Shown one piece after another: positions 1 to 11,872 of a stretch of 64,000 nt of DNA (the first letter of the stretch is position 1; every line of letters starts with the position of its first letter). The notes under the pieces were generated by a model. The model searched no databases. It saw nothing but the letters and a program-made list of their open reading frames with translations, and was not told the origin of the DNA. The stretch spans positions 69,991,362-70,055,361 of the forward strand of contig NC_065535.1 in NCBI RefSeq assembly GCF_932294415.1, read 5' to 3'. Both the position numbers and the translations under genes were made by a program. Origin of the DNA: Quercus robur. Its lineage: Eukaryota; Streptophyta; Magnoliopsida; Fagales; Fagaceae.

Positions 1-1881
1 AAAATACTTATCAGTCGAGACGTTATTTTTTATGAAGATCAAATCTGGGAATGGAGCAAAAATGTAGTTGGAGAGCCAATTCCAACTAGTTTTGATGGAG
101 AAGATGGTGATGAAGTAAACCAGCCGCAGCAACACCTTGCTCTAGCAACTGATGTAGTTGAGAATCCTCAAAATGAAACTCTTGTAGCCTCTGAAGTCAC
201 TCCAACAGCACCAAAAGCAACAACTAAATCACGTTCTCATTGTGTTCGAAGGAGGCCAGCATGGATGTCAGATTATGAGGTAACCAGAATTAATCAATCT
301 GAAGACCCACTCACTCATTTTGCTCTATTTTCATATTGTGATCCTATAGTGTTCGAAAGTGCTGTCAAAGAATCAAAATGGCGGAAGGCTATGGATGCTG
401 AAATTGGAGCCATCGAAAAGAATGACACTTGGGAGTTATCTGATCTTCCAAAAAGGCACAAAACAATTGCTGCGAAGTGGGTTTACAAGACAAATTTGAA
501 GGAAAATGGTGAAGTCGACAAGTATAAGGCACGCTTGGTGGCCAAGGGCTATAAGCAAGATTTTGGTGTTGATTATAAAGAAGTTTTTGCTCTGGTTGCA
601 AGGCATGACACAATCAGATTGGTGATTGCATTAGCAGCTCAAAATTCATGGCCTATCTTCCAGCTAGACATGAAGTCTGCGTTCCTCCATGGAGATTTGA
701 AGGAATTGGTATTTATCGATCAACCTCCTGGTTATGTGAAATTTGGAAATGAGCATAAAGTTTATAGACTAAAGAAGGTTCTATATGGATTAAAACAAGC
801 CCCACGAGCTTGGTATAATCGTATAGAAACTTATTTTTTGAAGGAAGGATTTCAAAAATGTCCTTATGAACATACACTTTTCATAAAAGTTGATGATGGA
901 GGGAAAATGCTCATTGTTTGCTTATATGTAGATGATCTAATCTATACTAGAAGTAATACAGCCATGTTTGAAAGCTTTAAGAAATCCATGATGGCTAAAT
1001 TTGAAATGTCTGATCTTGGCATGATGCATTACTTTCTTGGCATAGAAGTGTTGCAGTCCTCTGCTGGCATTCTTATTTGTCAAAAGAAGTATGTGGGAGA
1101 AATCTTGGACAAGTTTCAGATGAAGGATTGTAATTCTGTGAATACACCATCTAAGTTTGGTTTGAAGATAAACAAGGATGATATAGGAAAGAAGGTTAAC
1201 AGTACTCTTTACAAGCAGATTGTGAGTAGCTCAATGTATTTGACTGCAACAAGGCCTGATATAATGCATGTTGTAAGTGTCATTAGTAGATACATGGAGT
1301 GTCCAATAGAGATTCATATTTTGGCTACAAAAAGAATTCTTAGCTACTTGCAAGGTACTAAGGAGTTTGGGCTGTTCTTTACAAAGGGAGAAAAGTCAGA
1401 TTTGTTTGGCTTTACAGATAGTGATTATGCAGGAGAATCTGATGATCGAAAAAAGCACATCTGGGTATGTTTTCATGTTGGGAACAGGAGCTATTTCATG
1501 GCCATCAAAGAAGCAGCCAATCGTCACATTGTCAACCACTAAAGCTGAATTTGTTGCAGCAATAGCTTGTGCTTGTCAAGCTATTTGGCTAAAGAAGATT
1601 CTTGAAGAGCTGCAGTTCAAAGAAGATGGGTCTACTCTTATTTATTGTGACAACAATTCAACAATAAATCTCTCAAAGAATCCTGTTCTACATGGTCAAA
1701 GCAAGCATATTGTTGTGAAGTATCATTTCTTGAAGGATCTCACAATGATGGAGTTATTAATCTGGTTTACTGCAGAAGTGAAGATCATATTGCTGATATT
1801 TTAACAAAGCCTCTCAAATTTCCAGCATTTCAGAAGCTCAGGGAGCTACTTGGTGTTTGCAGTTCAAAGGACTTTATCTGA
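1..1881 (+). pseudogene. copia pol fragment (integrase C-end, RT, RNase H), frameshifted
   Basis: Frame 1 is open from base 1 and starts in the integrase/RT linker (SRDVIFYED). RT begins near 350 with the WxxAMxxE-type motif and continues through QLDMKSAFLHGD, YGLKQAPRAWY and the catalytic YVDD (925-936). A one-base shift in an A-run at about 1449-1454 moves the RNase H part to another frame (DRKSTSGYVFMLG onward). A second shift near 1740 moves the last 45 or so codons (HIADILTKPL) to a third frame, ending at TGA 1879-1881. Two frameshifts mean no functional polyprotein. Sequence motifs place it in Ty1/copia; the exact lineage is not assigned. Confidence 0.9.
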
Positions 1882-1952
1882 GGGATGGCGCTTCAAAGTT
1901 TGAGTCTTATTAAACTGATATTATGTATGGAACATCAGTTTAAGGGAGGGAT

Positions 1953-2211
1953 TGTTGAATAAATTAGTAGCAGCACACGTTAGAATGGATTTGGGTTGTC
2001 CTAGTCTTTAAGAGTTCAGTAGTTTGTTTCTATTTGTTTCCTAGTTTGTAGGAGTTGTTTAGCTTGATGTTAGTAGTGCCTATTTTTGTGTTTGTAACCG
2101 TTTATTTGTAGCTTATGTTATGGCCATTTCATTATCAAATGCAGTAGTAGAGTTTCAGTCCAACTCTGTTTCCTTTTGTTTTAGTTTATCACTTTCTTCT
2201 TTTATTTTACA
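1953..2211 (+). repeat. 3' LTR of the left copia element
   Basis: It begins TGTTGAATAAATTAG right after the purine tract AAGGGAGGGAT and ends near TTTTACA, where P450 homology resumes. Length is about 259 bp. The only evidence for the right boundary is the abrupt start of P450 sequence at about 2213. Confidence 0.75.
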
Positions 2212-2212
2212 C

Positions 2213-2981
2213 CAATGCATCTCATCCAGGCAAGAAGAACAAAGCCAAAGTAGAGCCCCAAAGACCTATGTAGAAAAATACAACTTGTTGACAGCTATAG
2301 GGGAACTAGTAGAAGAAATTGGTGGTATTATAAAATCCAACAAGTTTCTACGAGACACAGCAATTAATCTCATGAGTCATGACAGTTGGGAAAGATGGTA
2401 TAAATGCAGGCCTCATTTGGTTTTTTTGAATTGTAGCAAAACACCCATATGTGGAAGCTAAAATTCTAGAAGAGATCAAGAAGCATTTATTTGACAATGG
2501 AAAGTCGAAGGATTTGAACATAGATGGGCTAAGTAAGCTAGTTTATCTCCATGGAGCAATATGCGAAACGTTACGCCTTTTTCCACCTATATATTTCGAG
2601 CACAAATTTTCAGTTCAATATGATGTTCTTCCTAGGCCACTCTATCAGGCCAAATACAACAATCTTATGCTCTTTATACTCAATGGGAAGGATGGAGAGC
2701 ATATGGGGTGAAGATTGCTTGGCCTTCAAGCCAGAGAGATGGATTTCAGAGAGTAGAGGGAAAGTGCATGTACCATCTTTCAAGTTCATAGCATTTAATG
2801 CAAGACTGAGGACTTGTATAGGTAAGGATATAGCTTTCATTCAAATGAAAATAATTGCAAGCGCCATCATTTGGAATTACCATGTTCATGTGATTGAGGT
2901 CATCCTGTTTCACTAAGTATTTCCATTCTTCTTCATATGAAACATGGTTTGAAGGTGAGGATTAGTAAGAGACAAGCTTGA
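2213..2981 (+). pseudogene. CYP96-like cytochrome P450 pseudogene, 3' half
   Basis: Aligns with residues 253-505 of the intact P450 at 30576-32093 (CISSRxEE ... GLKVRISKR). The first half is missing because the copia element lies at its left edge; it may continue beyond the window. Lesions: the I-helix AGRDT segment is replaced by unrelated bases with a frame change (about 2372-2410); two bases are lost after the ILP motif (about 2633); one base is lost near 2900; and the heme-loop glycine is changed (FNARLRTCIG instead of FNAGxRTCIG). The ExxR and PERW motifs survive in pieces. It cannot encode a working enzyme. Confidence 0.9.
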
Positions 2982-3824
2982 CAAAGAAATTTTAGTTCCG
3001 GCTAAAGTTGAGTTTGCGGAAATAATCACTCATGACCCATCAAATCAACTTCGGCTATATGTGTTTTCTTATTTAGTTTTGCTTTTCATTGTAATTTCTA
3101 TAAGTGAAGGTGATGTATTATCCTAAATAAATGCCTTCTAAGTCTTGACCCTTTTACGACAATAAAGAATTTCCCAAGAAATCGAATTAGAAAATTGAGA
3201 TGGAAAAAGGGATTAAATTTAATAAAAATATGGTATTAAAGTCCTTATTTTTACACTGTTCATTTGGTACTCGTGTGCAATACTAGAGTTCTACAATTTA
3301 AGGTAGAAAGCATGTATACTCCATTTTTGCTCAAGTGCTTGTTTCCGATATGCATCCATAACAAAAACTTCTAGGATACCTCCACATGTGTATACCAATC
3401 CTTTTTTATTATAAAAAAACTAATGATACATCCAAGATATGCTCCTCATATAGCCTAAATAAGGTAGTAACCCTGCCCTCCGATTGTCAGGTATATGCTT
3501 AAATACAGTAATGCAAATGGACTGAATTTATTATCTATTATAAGTTATAACTCTTAAATTGATATATACTTAACAATATTAAAACTAAACCCTTAATGAA
3601 ACATAAAAAAATATATATATTTAATAATTAATTAATATACGTATCACCTCAATATCATGACTTAATTTTTAGAAATTTAAGTATTGTATCCCATATCGTA
3701 CCGAACCCACTCCCATGCTTCTTAGTTATTCAATCAATATAATAAAAAGTAAATTCATTTAATTAAAAAATTATAAACAAAGATGGGTGCGCTGGCGATG
3801 ATTTCTTTTGAAATCATCGAAGGT
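2982..3824. other. P450 3' flank, duplicated, then unassigned AT-rich DNA
   Basis: 2982 to about 3290 is clearly homologous to the 3' flank of the second P450 fragment (27082-27390), for example TTCGGCTATAT and AAAATTGAGATGGAAAA. Homology stops near 3290 and resumes near 4900, so roughly 1.6 kb was inserted in this copy. The inserted part before the MULE is AT-rich with no recognisable gene. Confidence 0.7.
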
Positions 3825-3833
3825 GTTACCAAA

Positions 3834-4802
3834 GGGGCCGGCTCCCCTCCCGTTACAAAACCTCCCGTTCTCTCCATTTTTAAAACGAATGAAAGACACG
3901 TGTTAAGTGAAAGATTTAAGGGCAGAAACCAAAGCCACCTCAAAACCCAATTTCTCTCTCTCTCAACCAAACCTTTTAAGCAACCATCTCCCTTGGTAAG
4001 CCTATCGCACCACCGGCAACTGTCGCCCATGCACCAATGCCGTTGCTGTCCACTGCCAAGACTGTTTCATCACTTTGAAGGAAGGCACCAGGTTAGACCT
4101 CAACAAATTTCTCTCAGATTGCTTCACCGCTTTCAAGGACAATCCCCAGTTACCCAGTACCAAAATTTCTTCAGGATTTGTTTCCTCCCTCCACGTAATT
4201 TCCTTCTCTTCTTTTCCCATTTCTCAATTTCTTTCCTTTGGCTTTAAAATTGTTTGTTGGGTTCGCTTGGTTTGTTTTTGTAACTCACATTCTCTTTAGC
4301 TTCAATTGCTTTTTTTGTGGGTTTGTACTAAATTAATACAAAGAAACAATAAACAGTGCAATAGGATGAAAGGTTGAATGGCAATTATGAAAGTCATAGA
4401 AAGTGGACAAAAAGAAAAAACCTAATGTTCGAAAAATTTTAAAGAAAAAGAAGACGAAATGAATGAAGAAAGAAACACGAATCATGGGTTTGTAAATTTG
4501 GTGTCTCTGAAGGGTTTGTCAGTTCCAAAATTATAGATTTCCAAACTTTTAAAGGAAAACATTTGGAATCTGTTTGCAGTATTGGTGTATAGGCGGCAGT
4601 GGGCCTGGCATGGGAAGTTGCCGGTGGTCTGATGGGCTTACTAAGGGAGATGGGTTGCTTGAGAGGTTTGGTTGACAGAGATAAATTGGGTTTTTAGGTG
4701 GCTTCGTTTTCTGCCCTTAGATCTTTCACTTAACATGTGTCTTTCATCCATTTAAAAAATGGAGAGAACGGGAGGTTTTGTAACGGGAGGGGAGCCGGCC
4801 CC
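3834..4802. mobile_element. Non-autonomous MULE, long TIRs, 9-bp TSD
   Basis: Two inverted arms of roughly 190-200 bp, 3834 to about 4030 and about 4600-4802, both start GGGGCCGGCTCCCCTCCCG from the outside and stay alignable inward (CGTTCTCTCC, AAGACACRTGTTAAGTGAAA, CACCGGCAACT). Flanks GTTACCAAA (3825-3833) and GTTACGAAA (4803-4811) match at 8 of 9 positions. Long TIRs with a 9-bp duplication are the hallmark of Mutator-like elements. The 570-bp centre has no transposase, so it depends on a relative. Short ORFs inside it are artefacts of the TIRs. Confidence 0.85.
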
Positions 4803-4811
4803 GTTACGAAA

Positions 4812-4945
4812 TTTACAAAAATTATGACCACTCACTGATACTAGACTTTGGAGTTGGTGCACGGTATCAAACATTCAATGTAATTGTTTTTAAACAATAT
4901 TCACATTGCCAATTTGAGAGAGTTTTTAATAAATATTACCATTGC

Positions 4946-4978
<33 letters not shown>

Positions 4979-5817
4979 CCACATGCTTACAAAAAAATTT
5001 TCTTTTTTCTTTCCTTCTCACCATTGCTACATCAATGAGAGGAAATTATTTCCATCACTATCTTCACCATACTTGAGTGTTGAGATTTGTTTGGGGCAAA
5101 GAATCATTAGAGCAATACCACAAATCCTAGAAGACTTGGTTTCTTGTAGTTGGGCAACTCAACTCATCCAACAACTAGATGAAGAAATGACTTAGCATAG
5201 TCAATTATCAAACTTGGAAGGCTCAAGTACTAGGCCAGTATTAGGGTTTATCCTATATTTTGTACTACAACTATTCATCTAGTGGATTATTTCGATGTTG
5301 GTGCCTTGAGAGGTTTTTTGGCCTAGTTTTCGAGTTTTTCTCTTCAATAACATATCTAGTGTTATCTTATGGTTTGCTTCCATTTGCAAATCTATTATAT
5401 TGATTTATATGCTTCAGATGTTTATATTTTTGTCTATGCAATATTCAATTGATTAATAACTTATATTTGTAAATAATTGATGGCTTTTTTAAGTAAAGTT
5501 GATAGCTTAATTGAATGTGGGTAAACTGTAAAATTGAAATTTTGCGCATAAATTATTACCTAGGTTTTTAGGGAAATTATATATATATATATACATATAA
5601 AGTCAAAGTTCAAAGAAAATCTAATAATATTTTACAATTGAAATCTAATTTTGTACCATGCGTCTCATTTTTTTTTTTTTTTTTTTTTGTGTGAAATGTG
5701 GGATCACAATATAAATATCCATCCAAATATTCATTGTATTCACAACAATGCAAAAACCGAGTCCAATTAAAAAGCTTTTTAAAAAGTGAAACACCATTTC
5801 ATATCTCACAGATTACG
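4812..5817. other. Continuation of duplicated P450 3' flank
   Basis: From about 4905 the sequence matches 27415-27660, then 28850-28960 and 29885-30110, in order. The second copy is broken by two solo LTRs. Includes a (GA)n run at 4952-4978 and a poly-T near 5669-5688. No gene was recognised. Confidence 0.7.
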
Positions 5818-5820
5818 AAA

Positions 5821-6101
5821 CACTACAAAAAACGCGAGCTATAGCCATGTTTACAAAAACACAGCTATAGCTTCGTTTTTAAAACACAGCTATAGGTTAA
5901 GTCTATAGCCACGTTTATAAGTGGTTTTAACTACGTTTTTAAAACACAGCTATAGGTCTAGCCATTTTTTTTTTTTTTTTAAAGGAGGACCTATAGCTGC
6001 ATTTTTAAAACAAGGCTATAGGTTAAGTCTATAGCCGCATTTTTAAAACAAGGCTATAGATTAGCTATAGCCGCATTTTTTAAATGCAATTATAGGTCCT
6101 C

Positions 6102-6137
<36 letters not shown>

Positions 6138-6150
6138 CCTATAGCCACGT
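5821..6150. repeat. Left CACTA subterminal repeat block
   Basis: Many copies, in both orientations, of a short unit resembling GCTATAGCCGCGTTTTTAAA are packed here, with two homopolymer tracts (T-run about 5966-5981, A-run about 6106-6135). The two arms around them form a local inverted repeat (AGGAGGACCTATAG and its complement). Such arrays are the transposase-binding regions of CACTA elements. Confidence 0.7.
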
Positions 6151-6972
6151 TTATAAAATATTAAATATTACTATCTATAAAATATTTATGTAGAATTACA
6201 CTAGTTTTCGGTGCCTTCTACCTCACTTTCAAAGACAAAAATTCAATTATTATGTAAGTTTATCTACTTTATTTTTTAATGTTTAGCAATTTGGATTGTT
6301 CATAATTCTTAACTATTACATTGAGATTACCACTTAAATACGCTTTCAATTATTTTTAAAAATTATTGAATTCAAGGTTTTTCATTTAAATTTGCACTTG
6401 AGCTTTAATTATGCAAACTACCTTTATTTTTTTTAGGCATCTCCTTTTTTATTAGTTGCATAGTTATCTACCATATTCCATTCAATTAATTTTGGACTTA
6501 TATATGATTTTATTTATTTATTAAAAAAAATTGAGGTGAATTTATTTATAAAAACTTAATCTTACATAATATGCATTCTTTATATAACTTTAAGTAAAAT
6601 GTTACTTTGTTTAAAAAAAATTAGATTAAAAGATTACTTTATTTTTATTATCAATTTTATTTTATTTAAAATAATTTTTTTATTTTCATTAATTAAAAAA
6701 AACCCTAATCTCTACATTAGATATTAAATATTAATTTGTACAAATATATTAAATATTAATTTGTACAAATTATATCAAGAAAGTTCCAAGTATCCTAGTG
6801 GCAAGGACACGCTCATTCCCACCAGTCAGCTAAGGTTCGACCCACATTAAGAGCTTTTTTACTTCTTCTCTAAGTTGAACCCTATGGCTAAAGAGTTTGT
6901 GCCTCCTTCGCTAGTTTGTGCAAAGCAACAACAAAAATGGATTTGTTAATGGCAACATTGGCAGAAGGGTAT
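6151..6972. other. AT-rich DNA, no gene seen
   Basis: Very AT-rich, with T/A runs and a short direct duplication TATTAAATATTAATTTGTACAA at about 6720-6765. I see no coding or RNA feature. Confidence 0.5.
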
Positions 6973-7615
6973 TGTAAGGTCATAATTTGGAGTCCAAGTC
7001 CAAAAGGTATATATGGAGACTTGGTCCAATGAGCCCCATACAATTAATTTGTAGAGAATGGATTGGAAACTCGGGCCTTAACGAATCAGACGAGCGACCA
7101 ACATGTCTAAGTGATAAAGAAAGAAAGATAATATCTGTTTGCTAGGGAGAGTCATCCTCGGATTTTATCCGAGGAGGAGGTTGGTTTTTAATATGTTACC
7201 TGTCCTCCTCCATTACCCAATCCCCCCTTGTTTTCGCCCTCCCCTCTATTTTATACTATCTTCCTCTCATCTCCACTGTCCACGTATAGATTTAGTCCAC
7301 GTGTAGATTTAGATTTATGGTGCTGATATTTGTCCCATCAGCCCCTCCCCAAAGTCGTTGGGAGTGGTTGTAAGGGCTGGAAAGCAGGGTTCAGTTTGTT
7401 GCAGAACACTTAATGCATTGGCAACAGCTTTCTCTTAGATATTTCCATGCCTCTCTTTGTCCTTTTCTTCCTTTATACTTACCCTCTTTTGTGGAATGGT
7501 CCGTCACATCCCCTTTCTCCTCAGCCTGGCCTATCTGAGGAGGAGTTCTTCCTTGGGCTGGGCCCCTGGCCCAACATATACATTGGTATGGGATTCTCGG
7601 TTTATCACCCCCACA
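6973..7615 (-). mobile_element. Solo LTR (antisense), related to the LTR at 20720
   Basis: On the minus strand it starts TGTGGGGGTGATAAACCGAG and ends CCTTACA, giving TG...CA ends. The flanks are GGTAT (6968-6972) and AGTAT (7616-7620), matching at 4 of 5. The same ends (TGTGGGGATAAGG...CCTTACA), and shared stretches such as TTGGGCC and CTCCTCGG/CCGAGGA, occur in the solo LTR at 20720-21539. No internal domain remains. The short ORF at 7447-7653 is inside the LTR and is not a gene. Confidence 0.65.
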
Positions 7616-8691
7616 AGTATGATAATATGATTTATATGTATGTTTTATTTTGATTTTCTTTTTGACCCTTTTGTTTGGTGGCTGAGAAATTGAATGAAAG
7701 CGAAAGAAAAATTATAGCTTTGGTGAAAATTTTGGTTTTTGAAGGGTTTATGAATTATGATTTTGGGTTTTAGTTTATTTAAATTTTGCCTTTTTTTTTA
7801 AGCTTATAAATGGGGATTTATGTGTGGCTGTTTCTTGGTGGGTGTTTGTGTTAGAAGAAGAATTTTAATCAAGGGAAACGGAGAATGAATGCCAGGACAA
7901 GTTTGGCTCAGCCAGAAGAGTCAATTATGAGAATTGTGTATGTATCTGACATTGATCAACAGGTATATAAAATCTAAACGTTCTTGGTTGCTATTTTTCA
8001 TTCTCTTCCTATTGTATGTGTCAGATTGCTTTTTTAAGTGCGTCCCCCATCCTATTGGATGGTTACAGTAGAATCCAATTGGCCATTGATTACAAACAGT
8101 GAAAGAATAGAAGCCAATTTGAGTTTCATGAACAAAATTATATTTGGATGTAATTATTATTGAGAATTTGTTAGCAAAGTACTTAGTTTGATTACCCTGA
8201 GAGGAAAATTATTCTAAAAGCATTAGAATACATGAGTTATCTTTTGATTTTTTTGCTGAAGTATTGTCTAACAGTCAATTCCTGTTGTTTATTTTAAATT
8301 CCTTATAATTTAGAGGTGAATATGCATGTATAGCTAAGCAACATATGAATCAATATAATTAAAAACTAGCTTATAATCTAGGGCATGCATACTCATTGAT
8401 TCATTTAAAAACAATCAAAAATAGATTCATATTAAAGTTTATACCTAAGTTGAATCTTGTTTCTGGTGATTTTTATATTTTTGTCAACTCTTAAAAAGGG
8501 TTTGTAAAGATATTATTTGATAGTATATGCAAATTTGTTTTATGTATACATTATTCAAATAAGATATGGACAACTAATTTTTAGGACATAGTACACTTGG
8601 TATACTTTTTCATTGAAATTCATATATGAACTAATATTGCAATTAAAAAATTTTGGATTTTTGATAAAATTTTTACTTTAATATATTAATA
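7616..8691. other. Unassigned DNA between solo LTR and Helitron
   Basis: AT-rich, lacking recognisable genes. If the CACTA call is right, this is element interior. Confidence 0.4.
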
Positions 8692-9437
8692 CTAGTCGCC
8701 AACCCGTGCGATGCACGGGATTCTTTAAAAAGAAAAAAACAATATTGCAATTATCATTTGCTGCACTAAATCAAAATGTCTCAAGACTCACTAATCAAAT
8801 AATACAACTAAATGGAGAAGACCCAAGCATAACATAAAATCTTTACTAATTCAAATATTAAACATTGTCAAACCTAGTACACGCTTGTGCCCAATAAAAA
8901 ATTATAAAGACAAATAAGGGATAAAGAAATCTTGTATATCATCTCCATAAAAATACATACATGCCAAAAAGATTAATACCACTACCATAGGTCCATTGGC
9001 AATGAAGTTATTTTCATAGTTACATATATACTATGAATAAACAAATAAACAAATTGCAATAATGATTGCAATCTTATTTTCATAATAAATAAATAGAATA
9101 TAGTTACCAATGTCAAATTCTTTTGCTATGACTCAAAAAGAGTAGAGAAAGAACATAATACAACAAATCTACATTATATAGAAGAGTACATCATATATTT
9201 ATTCAACACAAAACATAGAGTTTTATAATCATCTTTGCTTGCTCACATTCCCAACCACATCTCTTGTGCTAAGATACCATAGATATTGCTTTTTCAAAAT
9301 CAGGAATAGACTTTACCAATAAAGCCTTCTCCATGTCAAACCCTTTTGCTTTGCCTTAAAATAGTTCCTAGAAAACAGTTGCTTTACCCAAGTTAGGGGC
9401 TTTGAGAACAGAAGAGTTATAGTATTTGAGAGAGTGC

Positions 9438-9790
9438 GATAACACACCACATTCTCCCTCAAATCTACATTTTAGTAGAAGGATCTCATTCCTAGCCAAA
9501 TCATTTTTCCTTTAATACCAAGCAAAACAAAAACAAAAAACTAAACTTATATCATGTCCAGATAAAAGCAATCCCCAAGATTATTAAGACCTGATGTCAG
9601 TAAGAGCATCTCAATGTTCCACACATTCAGCAACTATGCAACAATATTGGTTCCTAAGGGAAAAAAAAATGCATAACCCAAATATATTATCCAACAATAT
9701 GCACAAAATGCTCTTCTTTTCTAATAAATCAGATCATTCATATAAGGCATAAAAGAAATTAGAATTAGAAATCTGAATAAAGAAATTAAG
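9438..9790. repeat. Direct duplication inside Helitron, copy 1
   Basis: About 350 bp starting near ACACACCACATTCTCCCTC, repeated at about 10249-10572. The copies differ by scattered substitutions and small deletions (for example loss of GTCAGTAAGAGCATC in the second). Confidence 0.85.
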
Positions 9791-10248
9791 TAGAGCTTGA
9801 AGCTAAAGCAAAACCTGTAGGGTTGTTGTCAAATTTTGAGGGTTGGGAGGCTCTTCAATACTATCTCCACTATGAAACCAATCCATATCCACAATATTTT
9901 CTTACAAAAAGATAGGAATTGAAATCCCTAAATTGACAGAAAACCTAATTGAAGACATAATTAAAACTCAACTTTGAGCCTTTGTCCCATTTAAAACAAT
10001 TTCAATCTGAATTTAACCCATATCACTAACTATCATTTCATCAAATGAATAGCTATGCAAATTTCATCATTTAAATTGGAAAAAGTAGCTACTTGGAAAA
10101 GGCAGTAACTGTCATCAATATACAATTTACGATAGACAAAATGACCAAAATTGTATTATTAGTAAAATCTAACAGGTCACTACTAAATTGTTCCAATACC
10201 AAAACTTATCTTGTTCCTATTAGGGACATAAAACATGGTCTCAGTCAA

Positions 10249-10572
10249 CACACCACATTCTCCCTCAAATCTACATTTTAGTAGAAGGATCTCATTCCTA
10301 GCCAAATCATTTTTCCTTTAATACCAAGCAAAACAAAAAACAAAAGGTATATTATGTCCAGATAAAAGCAATCCTCAAGATTATTAAAACCTTACCTCAA
10401 TGTTCCACACATTCAGCAACTATGCAACAATATTGGTTCCTAAGGAAAAAAAAAATGCACAACCCAAATATATAATCCAACAATATGCACAAAATGCTCT
10501 TCTTTTCTAATAAATCAGATCATTCACATAAGGCATAAAAGAAATTAGAATTAGAAATCTAAATAAAGAAAT
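10249..10572. repeat. Direct duplication inside Helitron, copy 2
   Basis: Second copy of the 9438-9790 block, about 800 bp downstream, same orientation. Internal segment duplication is common in Helitrons. The 62-codon ORF overlapping its left edge is not supported as a gene. Confidence 0.85.
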
Positions 10573-11177
10573 ACAAATAAGAAAACTGAAGACAACCTAA
10601 AAAAGATGTAATCTTTATCTTTCTTTAAAAGAAGGGAGGGTGGGGGACAAAAAAAAAGTGTAGACAAGTGAAGGGATTGCTTCCCACAAGGGCCACAACA
10701 TCCTGCATAACAATCTACAGGAAAATCAAAAGATTCCATCAGCAAATTTCTCAAAACATAAAACTGCATAAGCAATAAATTCTTTAAAAGTTTTAATCAA
10801 GAGAATTGTACTTCAGTTTATGAGGTTATGAGCTTAAAAGAAGTACAATTCATGCATTAAAAGATTGATTATGAGGTTAAAAGATTCCGTGAACAAAAAA
10901 TGCATGTATTTAAATCTATGATTGCCAACACTAACAAAGAACAAACATCTGAGAGTATAGCTCTCCCAGGCATTCTATCAAACACCTGTTAGGAATCTTA
11001 AACAACTATAGTAACCAACCCCAACCTTCAAAACAAAAATAAAAATCCCACAAAAACACAAATATTTTAGTCATATAGCAATATGCAGCAATACCCAGAA
11101 AAAGAAAATTTAATTTTTGGGGTTATACCATCCTCCTTTCCTCTCATCCTAATAATTCCAATTTTCCAACACTACCA

Positions 11178-11460
11178 ACCATGAATGGCTAAATAAAAAC
11201 AAATCTCAAGAAAAACCCAAAACCTAAATCATAATGTCCAAATTTTTAAAACAAAAATCAATTACCAGCAGACCATGAACGGCTAAATAAAAACAAATCT
11301 CAAGAAAAAGCCAAAACCTAAATCATAATGTCCAAATTTTTAAAACAAAAAACAATTACCAGCAGACCATGAATAGCTAAATAAAAACAAATCTCAAGAA
11401 AAACCCAAAACCTAAATCATAATGTCCAAATTTCTAAAACAAAAAACAATTACCAGCAGT
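11178..11460. repeat. Three tandem copies of a ~94-bp unit
   Basis: Units start near 11178, 11272 and 11366, each with ACCATGAAYRGCTAAATAAA and ending CAATTACCAGCAG. They are almost identical. A further partial duplication of about 75 bp (TCAAAACTTATAAATCATATTT) lies at about 11685-11815, near the Helitron 5' end. Confidence 0.9.
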
Positions 11461-11841
11461 AGTCTGACGGTGGCGAAATGCATGCCTGACAGTGGGTGGT
11501 GGCTCTCTCGATCTCTCTTTACCCAATGACTTTCACGCTCAGAACTGAGTTTTGTGTTTTGATGTTGGAGAAAGAAAAGTGAGTTTTAGGTTTAGGGGAA
11601 GGAGATAGCGTCTGAGGATTAGTTTTAGGTTTTAAAGAGGTATTGGGTTTTGTAACGTGTGTTTGGTGGGGGGAAAAATCAAAACTTATAAATCATATTT
11701 AAAAAGTACAAAAAAAAAAAAAATTAAATGATGAGATGGAAAATTGGGGGAAAAAAATCAAAACTTATAAATCATATTTAGAAAGTATAAAAAAAAATTA
11801 AATGATGATGTGGAAAATTGTGAAAGTTTCAAAAGATTCGG

Positions 11842-11872
<31 letters not shown>

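Larger units (their letters stand above)
1..2211 (+). mobile_element. Ty1/copia retrotransposon, 3' part, truncated by window edge
   Basis: The element enters from the left edge inside pol, runs through reverse transcriptase and RNase H, then has a purine tract (about 1941-1951) and a 3' LTR starting TGTTGAAT at 1953. The domain order (integrase end, RT, RNase H, LTR) is that of Ty1/copia. The 5' LTR lies outside the window. The right end directly abuts P450 sequence that resumes at codon 253 of the intact paralogue, so the element sits inside a P450 gene. The exact 3' end (2211 or 2214) is uncertain because the left target-site duplication cannot be seen. Confidence 0.9.
8692..11872 (-). mobile_element. 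Non-autonomous Helitron, antisense
   Basis: Read on the minus strand, the 5' end is TCTATATATATA...AAAACCGAATC (at 11872 going left) and the 3' end is a 7-bp-stem hairpin CCCGTGC-ATC-GCACGGG (8703-8719) followed after 7 nt by CTAG (8692-8695). The neighbours are A at the 5' side and T at the 3' side, as for Helitron insertion into AT. No target duplication is expected. Length is 3181 bp. No Rep/helicase ORF is visible, so it is non-autonomous. The interior has two kinds of repeats and possibly a captured host fragment near 11460-11600. Confidence 0.75.

Noticed and set aside
3783..4247. 154-codon ORF with apparent protein
   Set aside because: Starts before and runs through the MULE terminal repeat; the other TIR gives similar antisense frames, so it is a by-product.
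7447..7653. 68-codon ORF with P/G-rich protein
   Set aside because: Entirely within a solo LTR, with no conserved motif.
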